From assembly GCF_900699765.1 (NCBI RefSeq), contig NZ_CAADHO010000005.1:124001-188000 (forward strand): a stretch of 64,000 nt of DNA, in the 5' to 3' direction. The DNA is from Desulfoluna butyratoxydans. GTDB lineage: Bacteria; Desulfobacterota; Desulfobacteria; Desulfobacterales; Desulfolunaceae. The translations under genes and the position numbers were made by a program. This document shows, piece after piece, positions 35,947 to 44,664 of this stretch; position 1 is the stretch's first letter, and every line of letters begins with the position of its first letter. The notes below the pieces were generated by a model. It saw only the letters and a list, made by a program, of their open reading frames with translations. It ran no database searches and had not been told where the DNA came from.

Positions 35947-36930
35947 ATGCTGCACCCCGTCGTCAACACCCCCGAATGCGCCATTCACCGCATTGAAGAC
36001 CATACCCCGTCAACGGTCAACCGACTTGTTGTCTCCACCCCGGAAACACGTGCCATCGCAAACGACCCCAGAGTCATGGGAGTCGACTACACCCGTCGCC
36101 TCAAGGCCGCCTGCACGCGTGTCCTGTCCATCCTCAACACCGAAAAGCGAACCTGCCTCACCGAAGACGAAACCATCGTCTTTGATATCCTCCGCGGCGG
36201 ACTCAACTTCGGCCTCCGGGAAGCCCTGGCCGACGCCTTCGGCTGGAACCGCCACGGTTGCTCCTTTATCAGCGCCCAGCGCGCCCGCGTAGACGGTGAC
36301 CCCGAGAACTGGCACATCATGGAGAGCGAGTACAGCAAGGTCTACATGCCCAAAACCGCCAGCATCGTCATCGGGGATGTGGTGGCCACCGGTACCAGCC
36401 TGGAGCATGCCATGAAAGCCCTGGTGGCCGAAGCCGAAAAGCAGGGAACCGCACTGCGATCCATCGTCTTCTTCACCTTCGGCGGGCCCCGCGCCGAGGA
36501 GATCCTGGAAGCGGCCGACGCCATGTGCCGCAAGCGGTTTCCCTCCTACGAAGGCACCACCCTCATCTACCTGGAAGGCCGTTTTGTGGTCCCCACGGAA
36601 GAGACGCCCCTCACCATCAAGATCACCGGCACCGACCTCCTGCGCAAGGGCGCCCTCATGGCACCGGAGTTCATCGAGTCCCAGTACGAAGATCCCTCCT
36701 ACCCCATCCAGCGCTGCGCCATCTACGATGCGGGTTCCCGGGCCTTCTGGACCCCGGAGTACATCGCGGACCTCACAGAATACTGGGGCGACACCCTGGC
36801 CCTGGCGGAAAAAGGCATGGGCTTTGCCGAGCTGCTCGAAGAACGATTCCCCGAACTCGACGCGGGCCGGTTTAGCGAAGTGGACCTGGCCGAAATCTGC
36901 CGGAAGCAGATATCACAGCTGGACGCCTGA
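35947..36930 (+). CDS. Phosphoribosyltransferase family protein
   Basis: A type I PRTase fold: the PRPP-binding motif is SIVIGDVVATGTSLEHAM, with a preceding DETIVFDILRGGLNFGLREAL that fits the hood and flexible loop. The C-terminal half (TLIYLEGRFVVPTEETPL and beyond) extends the domain to 327 aa, longer than uracil or hypoxanthine PRTases, so the substrate base is open. Start ATG 35947 with AAGGAGAA upstream. It is preceded by its own promoter and a structured leader, and followed by a MITE and a cytosine/purine permease, which together suggest nucleobase salvage. Confidence 0.82.
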   Translation: MLHPVVNTPECAIHRIEDHTPSTVNRLVVSTPETRAIANDPRVMGVDYTRRLKAACTRVLSILNTEKRTCLTEDETIVFDILRGGLNFGLREALADAFGWNRHGCSFISAQRARVDGDPENWHIMESEYSKVYMPKTASIVIGDVVATGTSLEHAMKALVAEAEKQGTALRSIVFFTFGGPRAEEILEAADAMCRKRFPSYEGTTLIYLEGRFVVPTEETPLTIKITGTDLLRKGALMAPEFIESQYEDPSYPIQRCAIYDAGSRAFWTPEYIADLTEYWGDTLALAEKGMGFAELLEERFPELDAGRFSEVDLAEICRKQISQLDA

Positions 36931-36940
36931 TAGGAAAAAA

Positions 36941-36970
36941 TGCCTCCGGCAACCCTGCCGGGGGCCAAAC
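36941..36970 (+). repeat. 30-bp GC-rich repeat, copy 1
   Basis: Starts TGCCTCCGGC and ends GGGGGCCAAAC; 27 of 30 positions match copy 2 at 37014-37043. Each copy folds into a 9-bp stem with one G-U pair (GCCTCCGGC with GCCGGGGGC). It resembles REP-like intergenic repeats of deltaproteobacteria. Confidence 0.75.
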
Positions 36971-36997
36971 TTTTGAAAAATTTGACAAACAGGCATT

Positions 36998-37227
36998 GTA
37001 ACTATTCAGCTTATGCCTCCGGCGGCCCTGCCGGGGGCTAAACGTTTGCCTGATTTTATAAAGGCGGGTTTAACAAACAGGTTTTAAAAAATCTTTTTGA
37101 GTGAATTTTTACTTTAAAGGCGGATGTGATTTGACCCGAGGAACGAGGGGCAAAACACATCCGCAACCTGCTTTCAAGGTGGCACACCTTGCCGCCGGAG
37201 GCTGTTTTTTTTGAGCTGAATAGTTAC
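36998..37227. mobile_element. 230-bp MITE with 14-bp TIRs and 8-bp target duplication
   Basis: Perfect terminal inverted repeats GTAACTATTCAGCT (36998-37011) and its reverse complement (37214-37227). The sequence CAGGCATT flanks both ends directly (36990-36997 and 37228-37235), an 8-bp target site duplication. GTAA ends plus an 8-bp duplication are features of the IS66 family, so the element may be mobilised by an IS66-type transposase. It contains no gene. Inside are a further 12-bp inverted pair (37015-37026 / 37191-37202) and CGGATGTG/CACATCCG (37121-37128 / 37156-37163). Confidence 0.82.
37014..37043 (+). repeat. 30-bp GC-rich repeat, copy 2
   Basis: Second copy of the unit at 36941-36970, inside the MITE; three differences. 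A reverse-complement half copy of its first arm lies at 37191-37202 before an eight-T run. Confidence 0.75.
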
Positions 37228-37384
37228 CAGGCATTTAAAACAAAACGAGTCCTGAGGTTTACGGTAACCTCCACGCATCATGACGATTCGTTTGCAACCG
37301 AAACGTTTTTGCGGCTTGTCACGGGCAAAGCCCGTCAGCAAGTGTGACGTACCTGAGGAACGAAGGCACGGAGCATTTGCGAAC

Positions 37385-37418
37385 CCGGGGTGCAGGGGAT
37401 TCATCCCCTGCACCCCGG
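37385..37418. promoter_or_regulatory. Perfect 16-bp inverted repeat before the permease start
   Basis: CCGGGGTGCAGGGGAT (37385-37400) pairs with 37403-37418 around a 2-nt centre. No T-run follows. It lies about 22 nt ahead of the ribosome binding site of the permease and could be an RNA hairpin that modulates its expression or a repeat-family member. The region 37228-37453 also has ACGGGC/GCCCGT (37321-37335). Confidence 0.65.
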
Positions 37419-37453
37419 AGGCACGCTTTTAGTACATATTATAGGAGAAACAG

Positions 37454-38722
37454 ATGAAGAAAGACCACACAACAGACGCTGATTTCGCCCTCACCCATGT
37501 CGCTGATTCCCACCGCAAAGGGTTCTGGCCCATGCTGGTGGTGATGCTCGGCTTTACCTTTTTTTCCGCCAGCATGTGGTCCGGCGGAAAGCTCGGCACC
37601 GGGCTCACCGCCTGGCAGCTCATCGCCACGGTGATGACCGGTAACCTTCTTCTGGGATGCTACACAGGTCTGCTTGCGGCCATCGCCGCCAAAACCGGTC
37701 TCTCAACCCATTTGCTTGCCCGGTTCTCCTTTGGGGAAAAAGGCTCCTACCTCCCCTCCTTTCTCCTGTCCATCACCCAGGTGGGATGGTTCGGCGTAGG
37801 GGTTGCCATGTTCGCCCTTCCCGTCCAGAAGGTCACCGGATGGAACATCCACGCCCTCATCCTGGCCTCGGGCCTTGTCATGACGGCCACGGCCTGGTTC
37901 GGCATCCGCGCGCTGACCATTCTTAGCTTCATCGCCGTGCCCTCCATCGCCGTCCTGGGCAGCTTCTCCGTGGGCAATGCATTCACCGACTTCGGCGGCC
38001 TGGACGCCTGGTTTTCCATGGTCCCTGCCGAGCCCATGGGCCTGTTCACGGCCATCGGCATCTGCGTGGCCTCCTTCATCAGCGGCGGCACCCTCACCCC
38101 GGACTTCACGCGGTTTTCCAAGAACACCAAAACCGCCGTCTCCACCACGGTCATGGCCTTTTTCCTCGGCAACAGCCTCATGTTTCTCTTCGGCGCCGTG
38201 GGCGCGGCCTTCTACCAGCAGGCGGATATATCCGACGTGCTCCTGAAACAGGGCATGATCGTCTGGGCCATGGTGATCCTGGGGCTCAACATCTGGACCA
38301 CCAACGACAACGCCCTTTATGCCTCAGGCCTCGGTTTCTCCAACATCACCGGCCTGCCCAAAAAATGGGTGGTCCTTGCCAACGGTGTGGTGGGAACCCT
38401 TGCCGCCCTTTACCTCTACAACAACTTCGTTGGTTGGCTCGCCTTTCTGAACACCATGCTCCCTTCCATCGGCGGCATCCTCATCGCAGACTACTTCATG
38501 GTCCGCAAGCGCCTCTATGGCCACCTGGATAAAACCCGCTTCGAAACCATTCGCCCCACCGCCATCCTGGCGTGGGCCGCAGGCGTGGCAGCCGCCAGGG
38601 TGATCCCCGGCATCGCCCCGGTCAACAGCGTCCTGGCCGCCGTGGGTGTCTACCTTGTGGCTGAACATGTGATGGGACTCATCATCAAAAACGGCGAAAG
38701 GCCTGAAAGCGAAGCGGCTTAA
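37454..38722 (+). CDS. codB: Cytosine/purine permease (CodB-like, NCS1 family)
   Basis: Imports cytosine or a related base with a cation. About 12 hydrophobic segments. Motifs that fit CodB: SASMWSGGKLGTGLTAWQL near the N-terminus, GEKGSYLPS, TQVGWFGVGVAMFA, CVASFISGGTLTPDFTRF, and NDNALYASGLGFSNI. Length (422 aa) agrees. AGGAG precedes ATG 37454. It stands downstream of a phosphoribosyltransferase, which would convert the imported base to a nucleotide, but no cytosine deaminase is present here. A bidirectional terminator follows. Confidence 0.9.
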   Translation: MKKDHTTDADFALTHVADSHRKGFWPMLVVMLGFTFFSASMWSGGKLGTGLTAWQLIATVMTGNLLLGCYTGLLAAIAAKTGLSTHLLARFSFGEKGSYLPSFLLSITQVGWFGVGVAMFALPVQKVTGWNIHALILASGLVMTATAWFGIRALTILSFIAVPSIAVLGSFSVGNAFTDFGGLDAWFSMVPAEPMGLFTAIGICVASFISGGTLTPDFTRFSKNTKTAVSTTVMAFFLGNSLMFLFGAVGAAFYQQADISDVLLKQGMIVWAMVILGLNIWTTNDNALYASGLGFSNITGLPKKWVVLANGVVGTLAALYLYNNFVGWLAFLNTMLPSIGGILIADYFMVRKRLYGHLDKTRFETIRPTAILAWAAGVAAARVIPGIAPVNSVLAAVGVYLVAEHVMGLIIKNGERPESEAA

Positions 38723-38756
38723 TTCATAAGCAAATCAGCGACACACATAAAACGCG

Positions 38757-38796
38757 AAAAACCGATGCCCGCACTCCCGTGGGCATCGGTTTTTTT
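38757..38796. terminator. Bidirectional terminator between permease and DUF169 gene
   Basis: AAAACCGATGCCC (38758-38770) pairs with GGGCATCGGTTTT (38781-38793), followed by more T's. It serves both convergent genes. Confidence 0.93.
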
Positions 38797-38839
38797 ATGG
38801 CTGATAACGCCGATATGCCTTTGATCCGGCGGCAAAGAA

Positions 38840-39574
38840 TCAAAAACCTTTGGGATTGTTGAAATTTTTATCAAGAAAACTGCCTTCAATATTGTTCGCC
38901 ATTTCAACAAAACGAGTGGAAGGCAACGAAAAGGACACCATGTCTTCTGGAACAAAATTCCTGACCATGGGCTCCATGAACCCGACGATACTCCTGGGAT
39001 GCTCCTGAAATTTTTCATTATAGGGAAGCGTAAAGACAGACTGGCAACCCGAACAGTTGGGAATCAACACATTGTCCATCAAACTGGCCGTGCTGTCGTA
39101 GCCTGACAGGGTGACAAGCTTTGTCAGGTTGGTGAGGTCTGCCGGAAAAACATTCACGACCTCAATTTCCCTGTTTTTATCGATCTTTTCGACTTGTTCC
39201 ATGTACAGATACTTTTCTTTTGGCGGCTGGATAAGGGTTGCCGACTCACGGGTATATGCCTTTGAAAGCTCGAGATTCTTAAAAAACCGTTCGGTTTCCG
39301 CTAAAAATACGCCCCCGTCATCTTCCAGTTCTGCAAAGCCAAAATATTCCGTCGAGCCGGTGCATGCCTTGCCGTTATCCTCTGAAAACCGGATTCTTTT
39401 TCCCTGTTTCATCATCATTTTCAGATACATGAACATGCAGACCCATCGTTCCTTTTGATAAACAAACGAGTCTTCTATCTCTTCAGGTGAAAAATACCAG
39501 CCGATGGCAGGATAATTAAAAGACACGACTTCTGAAAATTTCCTCAGGCTCTCTTTTACTATTTCTGAATTCAT
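38840..39574 (-). CDS. DUF169 family protein
   Basis: A 244-aa soluble protein of DUF169, a family common in anaerobes with no assigned activity. Cysteines at NGKACTGSTEYFGF and PNCSGCQSV could bind a metal or an Fe-S cluster. Neighbouring EGSFLDKNFNNPKGF is the C-terminus. AAGGGGA precedes the ATG. It diverges from a sigma-54 activator gene across a region with three copies of one operator-like sequence, so it is a likely target of that activator or of its own regulator. Confidence 0.82.
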   Translation of the reverse strand: MNSEIVKESLRKFSEVVSFNYPAIGWYFSPEEIEDSFVYQKERWVCMFMYLKMMMKQGKRIRFSEDNGKACTGSTEYFGFAELEDDGGVFLAETERFFKNLELSKAYTRESATLIQPPKEKYLYMEQVEKIDKNREIEVVNVFPADLTNLTKLVTLSGYDSTASLMDNVLIPNCSGCQSVFTLPYNEKFQEHPRSIVGFMEPMVRNFVPEDMVSFSLPSTRFVEMANNIEGSFLDKNFNNPKGF

Positions 39575-39679
39575 TTACAATTCCCCTTGTGTTTAAAAGT
39601 TGATATCTATTATTTCAAAAGACATGCCAAAATATAAGAGGCCGTAAATACGATAAATATCGAGACGCATTTTTCAAAA

Positions 39680-39746
39680 CCACGATATTAAATGGCTTTC
39701 AGCTACTAAATTTCGTGGCTACATGATAAACTATTTAATATCATGG
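39680..39746. promoter_or_regulatory. Three copies of an operator-like 16-mer in divergent region
   Basis: CCACGATATTAAATGG (39680-39695, plus), CCACGAAATTTAGTAG (39703-39718, minus) and CCATGATATTAAATAG (39731-39746, minus) share the consensus CCAYGAWATTWARTRG. They sit between the divergent DUF169 and activator starts. Confidence 0.65.
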
Positions 39747-39779
39747 TTATTTTGTCTGGTTCACGTAAAGGGGGTTCAG

Positions 39780-41351
39780 ATGACGGTTGATAAACACCAA
39801 TTTTTCCGAAATGTAACGCTAAGCCTTTGCTGCAGCCTTGACCTTGAAAAGGCGCTCTTTAAGTGCTTTCAGTATATCAGGAAATACATCCCGGCAGATG
39901 GTCTTCAATTCGATATTACCGAACCTAACGGCGCCACAGTCAGTATTGTCAGGGTAACAAAAGAAGGGGTCGAAATTCAGGATATTCTTATTCCGTTCTC
40001 ACCTGAATCCATAGAAGAAGAGCAACGGTATTTTGAGAAAAAAGAGAATAAAAAAATTGACGATGTCCTGATTTTCAATGCACCGAACATTAATCCCATC
40101 AGTAAGGATTTTGCCAAAGTCCTTAACCTCAAGGAAGCATCCAATCTTGTCCTGCCGGTGGACTTTGAGGACAGTTTCCCTGCAACGATTTCCCTGTACT
40201 CTTTTTCTCAACATGCCTACACAGCAGACCATGCAAAGCTCTTTTCAGCAGTAAAGGAGCCATTTTCGATGGCCATGTCCAATGCCCTGAGGCACCGTGA
40301 CGTACAGAACCGCTCGGAAAATTTCAAAAAAGAGACCCAGAGGCTCTACCTTGAACTGATGAAAATCTCGGGGGATAAAATCATAGGCGCGGAGTCCGGC
40401 TTAAAAGAGGTCATGACCCTTGCCCGGCATGTGGCTGAAGTGGAAAGTCCCGTGATGCTTCTTGGGGAGACAGGCACAGGCAAAGATGTCATTGCAAATG
40501 CTATTCACCAGTTTTCAAAAAGACACGAAGGACCGGTTGTCAAGGTTAACTGCGGGGCTATCCCGGAAAACCTTATAGACTCTGAGCTGTTTGGCCATGA
40601 GAAAGGCGCATTTACCGGTGCTGTTTCCCAAAAAAGAGGAAAATTCGAACGCGCTGACTCCGGCACTCTTTTTTTAGATGAAGTCGGCGAGCTCTCCCTG
40701 GTTGCCCAGGTCAGGTTGTTACGGGCTATCCAGTTCAAGGAAATCGAACGCCTGGGAGGCACCCGAACAATTCCTGTGGATACACGTATTATTGCTGCAA
40801 CCCATCGAGATATGGATGAGTTGATTAAATCCGGCACATTTCGTGAGGATCTCTACTTCAGACTAAACGTTTTTCCTATCCACATTCCGCCGCTAAGGAA
40901 GAGAAAAGAAGATATCCCGGCCCTCGCCCATTACTTTATCGAAAAAAAAGCCAAAGATTTAAACCTTTACCCGCCTCAAAGACTTGCCCCCCGGGCCATG
41001 GATCAGTTGATGGACTATGACTGGCCCGGCAATGTACGAGAACTTTCGAATATCATCGAAAGAGCGTTGATTCTAAACCGCAACACCCCACTCACCTTTG
41101 ATCACCTGCATATCAATTCTGCCACACGTAACGCCTCGGAAATTCCGAGGGATAAAAACGATGATGACATTATCCCCTTCGATGACATGATTTCACAATA
41201 CATCGTCAAGGTGTTAAAGCGCACAGGCGGGCGCATAGAAGGCCCCAATGGCGCTGCAAAACTCCTGAACATGAAGCCGAACACCCTGAGAAGTAAAATA
41301 AAAAAGCTCAACATCCGGTTCCATAGAACAAAAGCCCAAAAGCCCTCGTAG
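39780..41351 (+). CDS. Sigma-54-dependent transcriptional activator
   Basis: NtrC-type enhancer binding protein. The N-terminal region (about residues 1-200) resembles a GAF-type sensor domain. The AAA+ domain has Walker A GETGTGKD (229-236), sigma-54 contact loop GAFTGA (about 277-282), Walker B LFLDEVGEL and a following R-finger region; the C-terminus has a Fis-type helix-turn-helix (NGAAKLLNMKPNTLRSKIKK). ATG 39780 is chosen because AAAGGGGG is 6 nt upstream; a start at 39723 gives an unlikely hydrophobic leader. No -24/-12 element was recognised near by, but the divergent repeat suggests self-regulation. Confidence 0.92.
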   Translation: MTVDKHQFFRNVTLSLCCSLDLEKALFKCFQYIRKYIPADGLQFDITEPNGATVSIVRVTKEGVEIQDILIPFSPESIEEEQRYFEKKENKKIDDVLIFNAPNINPISKDFAKVLNLKEASNLVLPVDFEDSFPATISLYSFSQHAYTADHAKLFSAVKEPFSMAMSNALRHRDVQNRSENFKKETQRLYLELMKISGDKIIGAESGLKEVMTLARHVAEVESPVMLLGETGTGKDVIANAIHQFSKRHEGPVVKVNCGAIPENLIDSELFGHEKGAFTGAVSQKRGKFERADSGTLFLDEVGELSLVAQVRLLRAIQFKEIERLGGTRTIPVDTRIIAATHRDMDELIKSGTFREDLYFRLNVFPIHIPPLRKRKEDIPALAHYFIEKKAKDLNLYPPQRLAPRAMDQLMDYDWPGNVRELSNIIERALILNRNTPLTFDHLHINSATRNASEIPRDKNDDDIIPFDDMISQYIVKVLKRTGGRIEGPNGAAKLLNMKPNTLRSKIKKLNIRFHRTKAQKPS

Positions 41352-41979
41352 AGTTGGGACATCGCCGCAAGGGATACCATTCCGTGAACCGCTTCGTGGA
41401 CAACATGCCGTCCACGCCCCTCCTTACAATTTTTTTCTCCACCACATCCCTCTTGCATTGTGACCATGCAAATCCAGCTCACCCAGGCTTCTGTGATCGT
41501 CATTTTCGATGACTGAATCATCAGAAGAGGAACGGGTTCGATTGGCACCAAGCCTTCGGCGTCAGTTCCCGTGGGGGTAAACCCGGGAATTAAAAAATGG
41601 GGGTCTTCACCTTTCGATCCCGCCAAACCGCCTGAGTGACGGGGAGATACCCGCGTCTATAGAGACTGATCGCCAATTCATAGCGATCTGTTTTTCTGCA
41701 AAGCCAAAATAAATCATTCTAAAAATAAGCAAAAAAATTAACAATGCTATTTTAGCATGTTAGTTCCCTGGGAGACTCTTTCAAAGAGGATAGTATCAAA
41801 TATGCATGCCTGCCCCCTTCTCTCAAGCGGCCGTTTCTGGTAGCTGAAAGAAAGAAATGAAGTGAATGGGATGCAGTACACGGAACCACCCTGTACCCAA
41901 TTGATATATTCCCCGGCAGAGCAACATGTGCTGTTGGCCCCGGGAAACAGGAACACAGTGATAGTAAGAAGGAAATGCA
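41352..41979. other. Long intergenic region before aspartate ammonia-lyase
   Basis: 628 bp with no gene. Palindromes ATGCTA/TAGCAT (41744-41758) and CTCTTTCAAAGAG (41776-41788) may be operators. A TTGGCACC at 41542-41549 is only a weak candidate for a sigma-54 site: the -12 element is poor. Confidence 0.5.
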
Positions 41980-43392
41980 GTGAAAAGTTATCGTCTTGAG
42001 CATGATTGCATCGGTGAAAGAGAAGTCCCCTGTGAATGCTATTACGGCATCCAGACCCTGAGAGCTGCTGAAAACTACAAAATCAGCAACATTCCCATCA
42101 GCCATTATCCCCAGCTGATCGACTCCCTGGCATATATCAAAATGGCCGCAGCTCAGGCCAACTGTGAGCTGGGGTTGCTGGAGGAAGACAAGTCAAAACA
42201 CATCACACTGGCCTGTAAAAAGATCCTGGAAGGGAAATACTACGATCAGTTTGTGGTCGATGTGATCCAGGGCGGTGCAGGAACCTCCACCAACATGTGC
42301 GCCAACGAGGTCATCGCCAACCTCGGCCTGGAAGGCATGGGCCATCGCTGCGGTGAGTACGAGTTCCTGCACCCGAACATTGATGTGAACATGTCCCAGT
42401 CCACCAATGACGTGTACCCCACAGCCATGCGTATCACCTTGATTGCCAAAATACGCCAGCTTATCGAGGCCATGGCATTTTTGAAAAAGTCCTTTGAAAA
42501 AAAGGCCGAGGAGTTCAAGGACATCATCAAGATGGGGCGTACTCAGCTCCAGGACGCCGTGCCCATGACGTTGGGACAGGAATTTTCCGTATACGCCGTG
42601 ATGCTCGGCGAAGACATGATGCGCCTGCAGGAAACCACGGACCTGGTGCGTGAGATCAACATGGGAGCCACCGCCATCGGCACGGGCTTGAACGCCCATC
42701 CCGAATATGCGGATCTGGTGACGGAAAAGCTGTCCAAATTGCTGGGCATCAACCTGATCAAGGCCGAAAACCTGGTGGAAGCGACCCAGGATACCGGAGC
42801 GTATGTCCAGCTCTCAGGGGTGCTCAAGCGTGTTGCGGTGAAAGTCTCCAAGATCTGCAATGACCTGCGCCTGATGTCTTCCGGCCCCCGTTGCGGTTTC
42901 AACGAAATCAACCTGCCCCCCATGGCCCCGGGGTCTTCCATCATGCCGGGCAAGGTCAACCCCGTCATTCCCGAAGTGGTCAATCAGGCCTGTTTTTATG
43001 TAGCCGGTGCGGACATGACCGTCACCATGGCCTGCGGGGCCGGTCAGCTGGAACTCAACGTCATGGAACCGGTGATCGCCCACAGCCTGTTCAGCTCTCT
43101 CATGTACCTGCGCAACGCCTTTGAAACCCTGGCAACCCGATGTGTTGACGGCATCACCGCCAACGAAGACGTCTGTCGCAACTACGTCCGCAACAGCATC
43201 GGCCTGGTCACGGCCTTGAACCCCTATATCGGCTATGAAAAGTCCACAGAAGTGGCCCACGAGGCCCTTGCCTCCGGCACGTCAGTGTACGACATCGTCC
43301 TTGCCAAGGGGTATATGAAAAAAGAGGACCTGGACGACATCCTCTCCCCTGAGAACATGATCAAGCCCCGGTATTTCCATAAAAAAGACTAA
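41980..43392 (+). CDS. aspA: Aspartate ammonia-lyase
   Basis: Deaminates aspartate to fumarate, feeding the reductive or oxidative TCA steps. Fumarase/aspartase superfamily signatures: VIQGGAGTSTNMCANEV near residue 95, SQSTNDVYPTAM, GRTQLQDAVPMTLGQEF, and the GSSIMPGKVNP loop with the catalytic Ser in the S319-S320 pair. 470 aa is full length. It starts at GTG 41980 with AAGGAA upstream. A strong terminator follows. Aspartase versus fumarase is judged by the superfamily subtype of the TGAYVQLSG and GTGLNAHPEYAD segments, which fit aspartase. Confidence 0.93.
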   Translation: MKSYRLEHDCIGEREVPCECYYGIQTLRAAENYKISNIPISHYPQLIDSLAYIKMAAAQANCELGLLEEDKSKHITLACKKILEGKYYDQFVVDVIQGGAGTSTNMCANEVIANLGLEGMGHRCGEYEFLHPNIDVNMSQSTNDVYPTAMRITLIAKIRQLIEAMAFLKKSFEKKAEEFKDIIKMGRTQLQDAVPMTLGQEFSVYAVMLGEDMMRLQETTDLVREINMGATAIGTGLNAHPEYADLVTEKLSKLLGINLIKAENLVEATQDTGAYVQLSGVLKRVAVKVSKICNDLRLMSSGPRCGFNEINLPPMAPGSSIMPGKVNPVIPEVVNQACFYVAGADMTVTMACGAGQLELNVMEPVIAHSLFSSLMYLRNAFETLATRCVDGITANEDVCRNYVRNSIGLVTALNPYIGYEKSTEVAHEALASGTSVYDIVLAKGYMKKEDLDDILSPENMIKPRYFHKKD

Positions 43393-43398
43393 CAGAAC

Positions 43399-43433
43399 AA
43401 AAAGCCCCCGGCGAATCATGGCCGGGGGCTTTT
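43399..43433 (+). terminator. Terminator of aspA
   Basis: AAAGCCCCCGGC (43401-43412) pairs perfectly with GCCGGGGGCTTT (43421-43432), 8-nt loop, preceded by A's. The T-run after it is short (TTTT) but the stem is strong. Confidence 0.9.
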
Positions 43434-43519
43434 ACCCTAATGTATGGACGCCTTCTCACAGTCAAACACTTTGAAGGTAAAAATGCGGGTTTCCCCCTTC
43501 TTTCCCACGTCTGTGCAAG

Positions 43520-44332
43520 TCATCCGGCAACATAGCCCCAGAACAGTGTGTGTGTGAAAAAGGCATAATAGTCTGAAAGATTCAGGATAAAATCCGGTGA
43601 GTCCGGCAGGCACAACCGTTGGAATTCTGACAAGTCATCGGATGACAGCTCACGCTCTGCATCCGGCCAGCGCATTTCAATCAAGTCCGTCAACGCTGCT
43701 CGTATTTCATAGCTGAGGGGAGCATAGAAACCATCAGCAAAAGTTTTTACCCTGGGTTCCTTTAAACCTATGTCACGAAACCACCCCAGTGCACGCAGGA
43801 AATGCGTCTCTGGTTTCTTCCCGTGTATAAAAGGAGCAAGTCCACCCGATATCGCTCTCAGACGGGCTTCCAAACGAGGATATCCAGGAAGCAGATTTTC
43901 CGAAGACCATCCAGATATTGCCACAATCCCACCGGGTTTCACCACCCGTGAGAGTTCTTTCAACAGCGGCAGCGGCTCCAAAGGAGCATACCCAATGCAA
44001 TCGGCACTCCATGCCCAATCAAAGGTATGATTGTCGAAGGGAAGAGTTGTCACATCCCCTTTCTGAAATGAAATCCTTTGTGAAAGACCTGCCTCTTTCA
44101 CAAGTTCTTCCCCGCAATTCAATAACCCCGAGGCTTGGTCAAGCCCGGTGACATGCCCGGAGAATCCCACCGCCTCGGCCAACAGCAAACATTGAAGCCC
44201 GATCCCACACCCCGCATCCAGTCCGCTGCTTCCGGCAGGGAGCTGTATTGCCTCGATCACGCTGCGAAGGATCGACTCTCTCAAGGGATTCGCCACCAAA
44301 AGGCTACGGATATATGAATCAGTGTCCACCAT
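43520..44332 (-). CDS. Class I SAM-dependent methyltransferase
   Basis: Methyltransferase of Rossmann fold; substrate unknown. Motif I is GLDAGCGIGLQCL (SAM binding), motif II LDQASGLLNCGEELV, motif III FQKGDVTTLPFDNHTFDWAWS and post-I LSRVVKPGGIVAISG, as in UbiE/Methyltransf_11 types. C-terminal half is less conserved. 270 aa. Starts ATG 44332. It lies at the edge of an accessory, more AT-rich region and has no operon partner. Confidence 0.88.
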   Translation of the reverse strand: MVDTDSYIRSLLVANPLRESILRSVIEAIQLPAGSSGLDAGCGIGLQCLLLAEAVGFSGHVTGLDQASGLLNCGEELVKEAGLSQRISFQKGDVTTLPFDNHTFDWAWSADCIGYAPLEPLPLLKELSRVVKPGGIVAISGWSSENLLPGYPRLEARLRAISGGLAPFIHGKKPETHFLRALGWFRDIGLKEPRVKTFADGFYAPLSYEIRAALTDLIEMRWPDAERELSSDDLSEFQRLCLPDSPDFILNLSDYYAFFTHTLFWGYVAG

Positions 44333-44664
44333 TCACCTCAAGACGCTTTAATAGATGTTATTTTCAATATATTAAATGAGAGACTACTCTACCAGCAAAC
44401 CAAAACCGCCAAGCAGCCGCACGGTTATTTGCGTCGGCTGCATTCGCATTGTTAAATCGAAAAGATAATAATGATGAGGCTATGCCTATCTCTGCTGAGA
44501 CCATGACGCACACATGTCGTGTTGCCCAGCATCAATAGCCTTATTGTGCCTAACCTAGAATGCCTCCCTCACACCCTCCCCGTTGCACCCAAATTTGTTA
44601 GGAATTTCACTATCCCGTCCAGAGGGACCGTCAATAAAATATTTCATCCCCAGCAAATCACCCT
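44333..44664. other. Intergenic region, no gene seen
   Basis: 332 bp, AT-rich. GCAGCCG (44413-44419)/CGGCTGC (44434-44440) form a 7-bp inverted repeat. CCTAAC/GTTAGG (about 44549-44602) form another, distant one. No gene recognised. Confidence 0.45.

Noticed and set aside
41542..41560. Sigma-54 promoter candidate upstream of aspA (TTGGCACC...)
   Set aside because: The -12 element does not match TTGC at the required spacing.
44548..44603. attC-like boxes GCCTAAC ... GTTAGGA
   Set aside because: The right box breaks GTTRRRY at its last base, there are no clear inner boxes, and no integrase or cassette gene follows.
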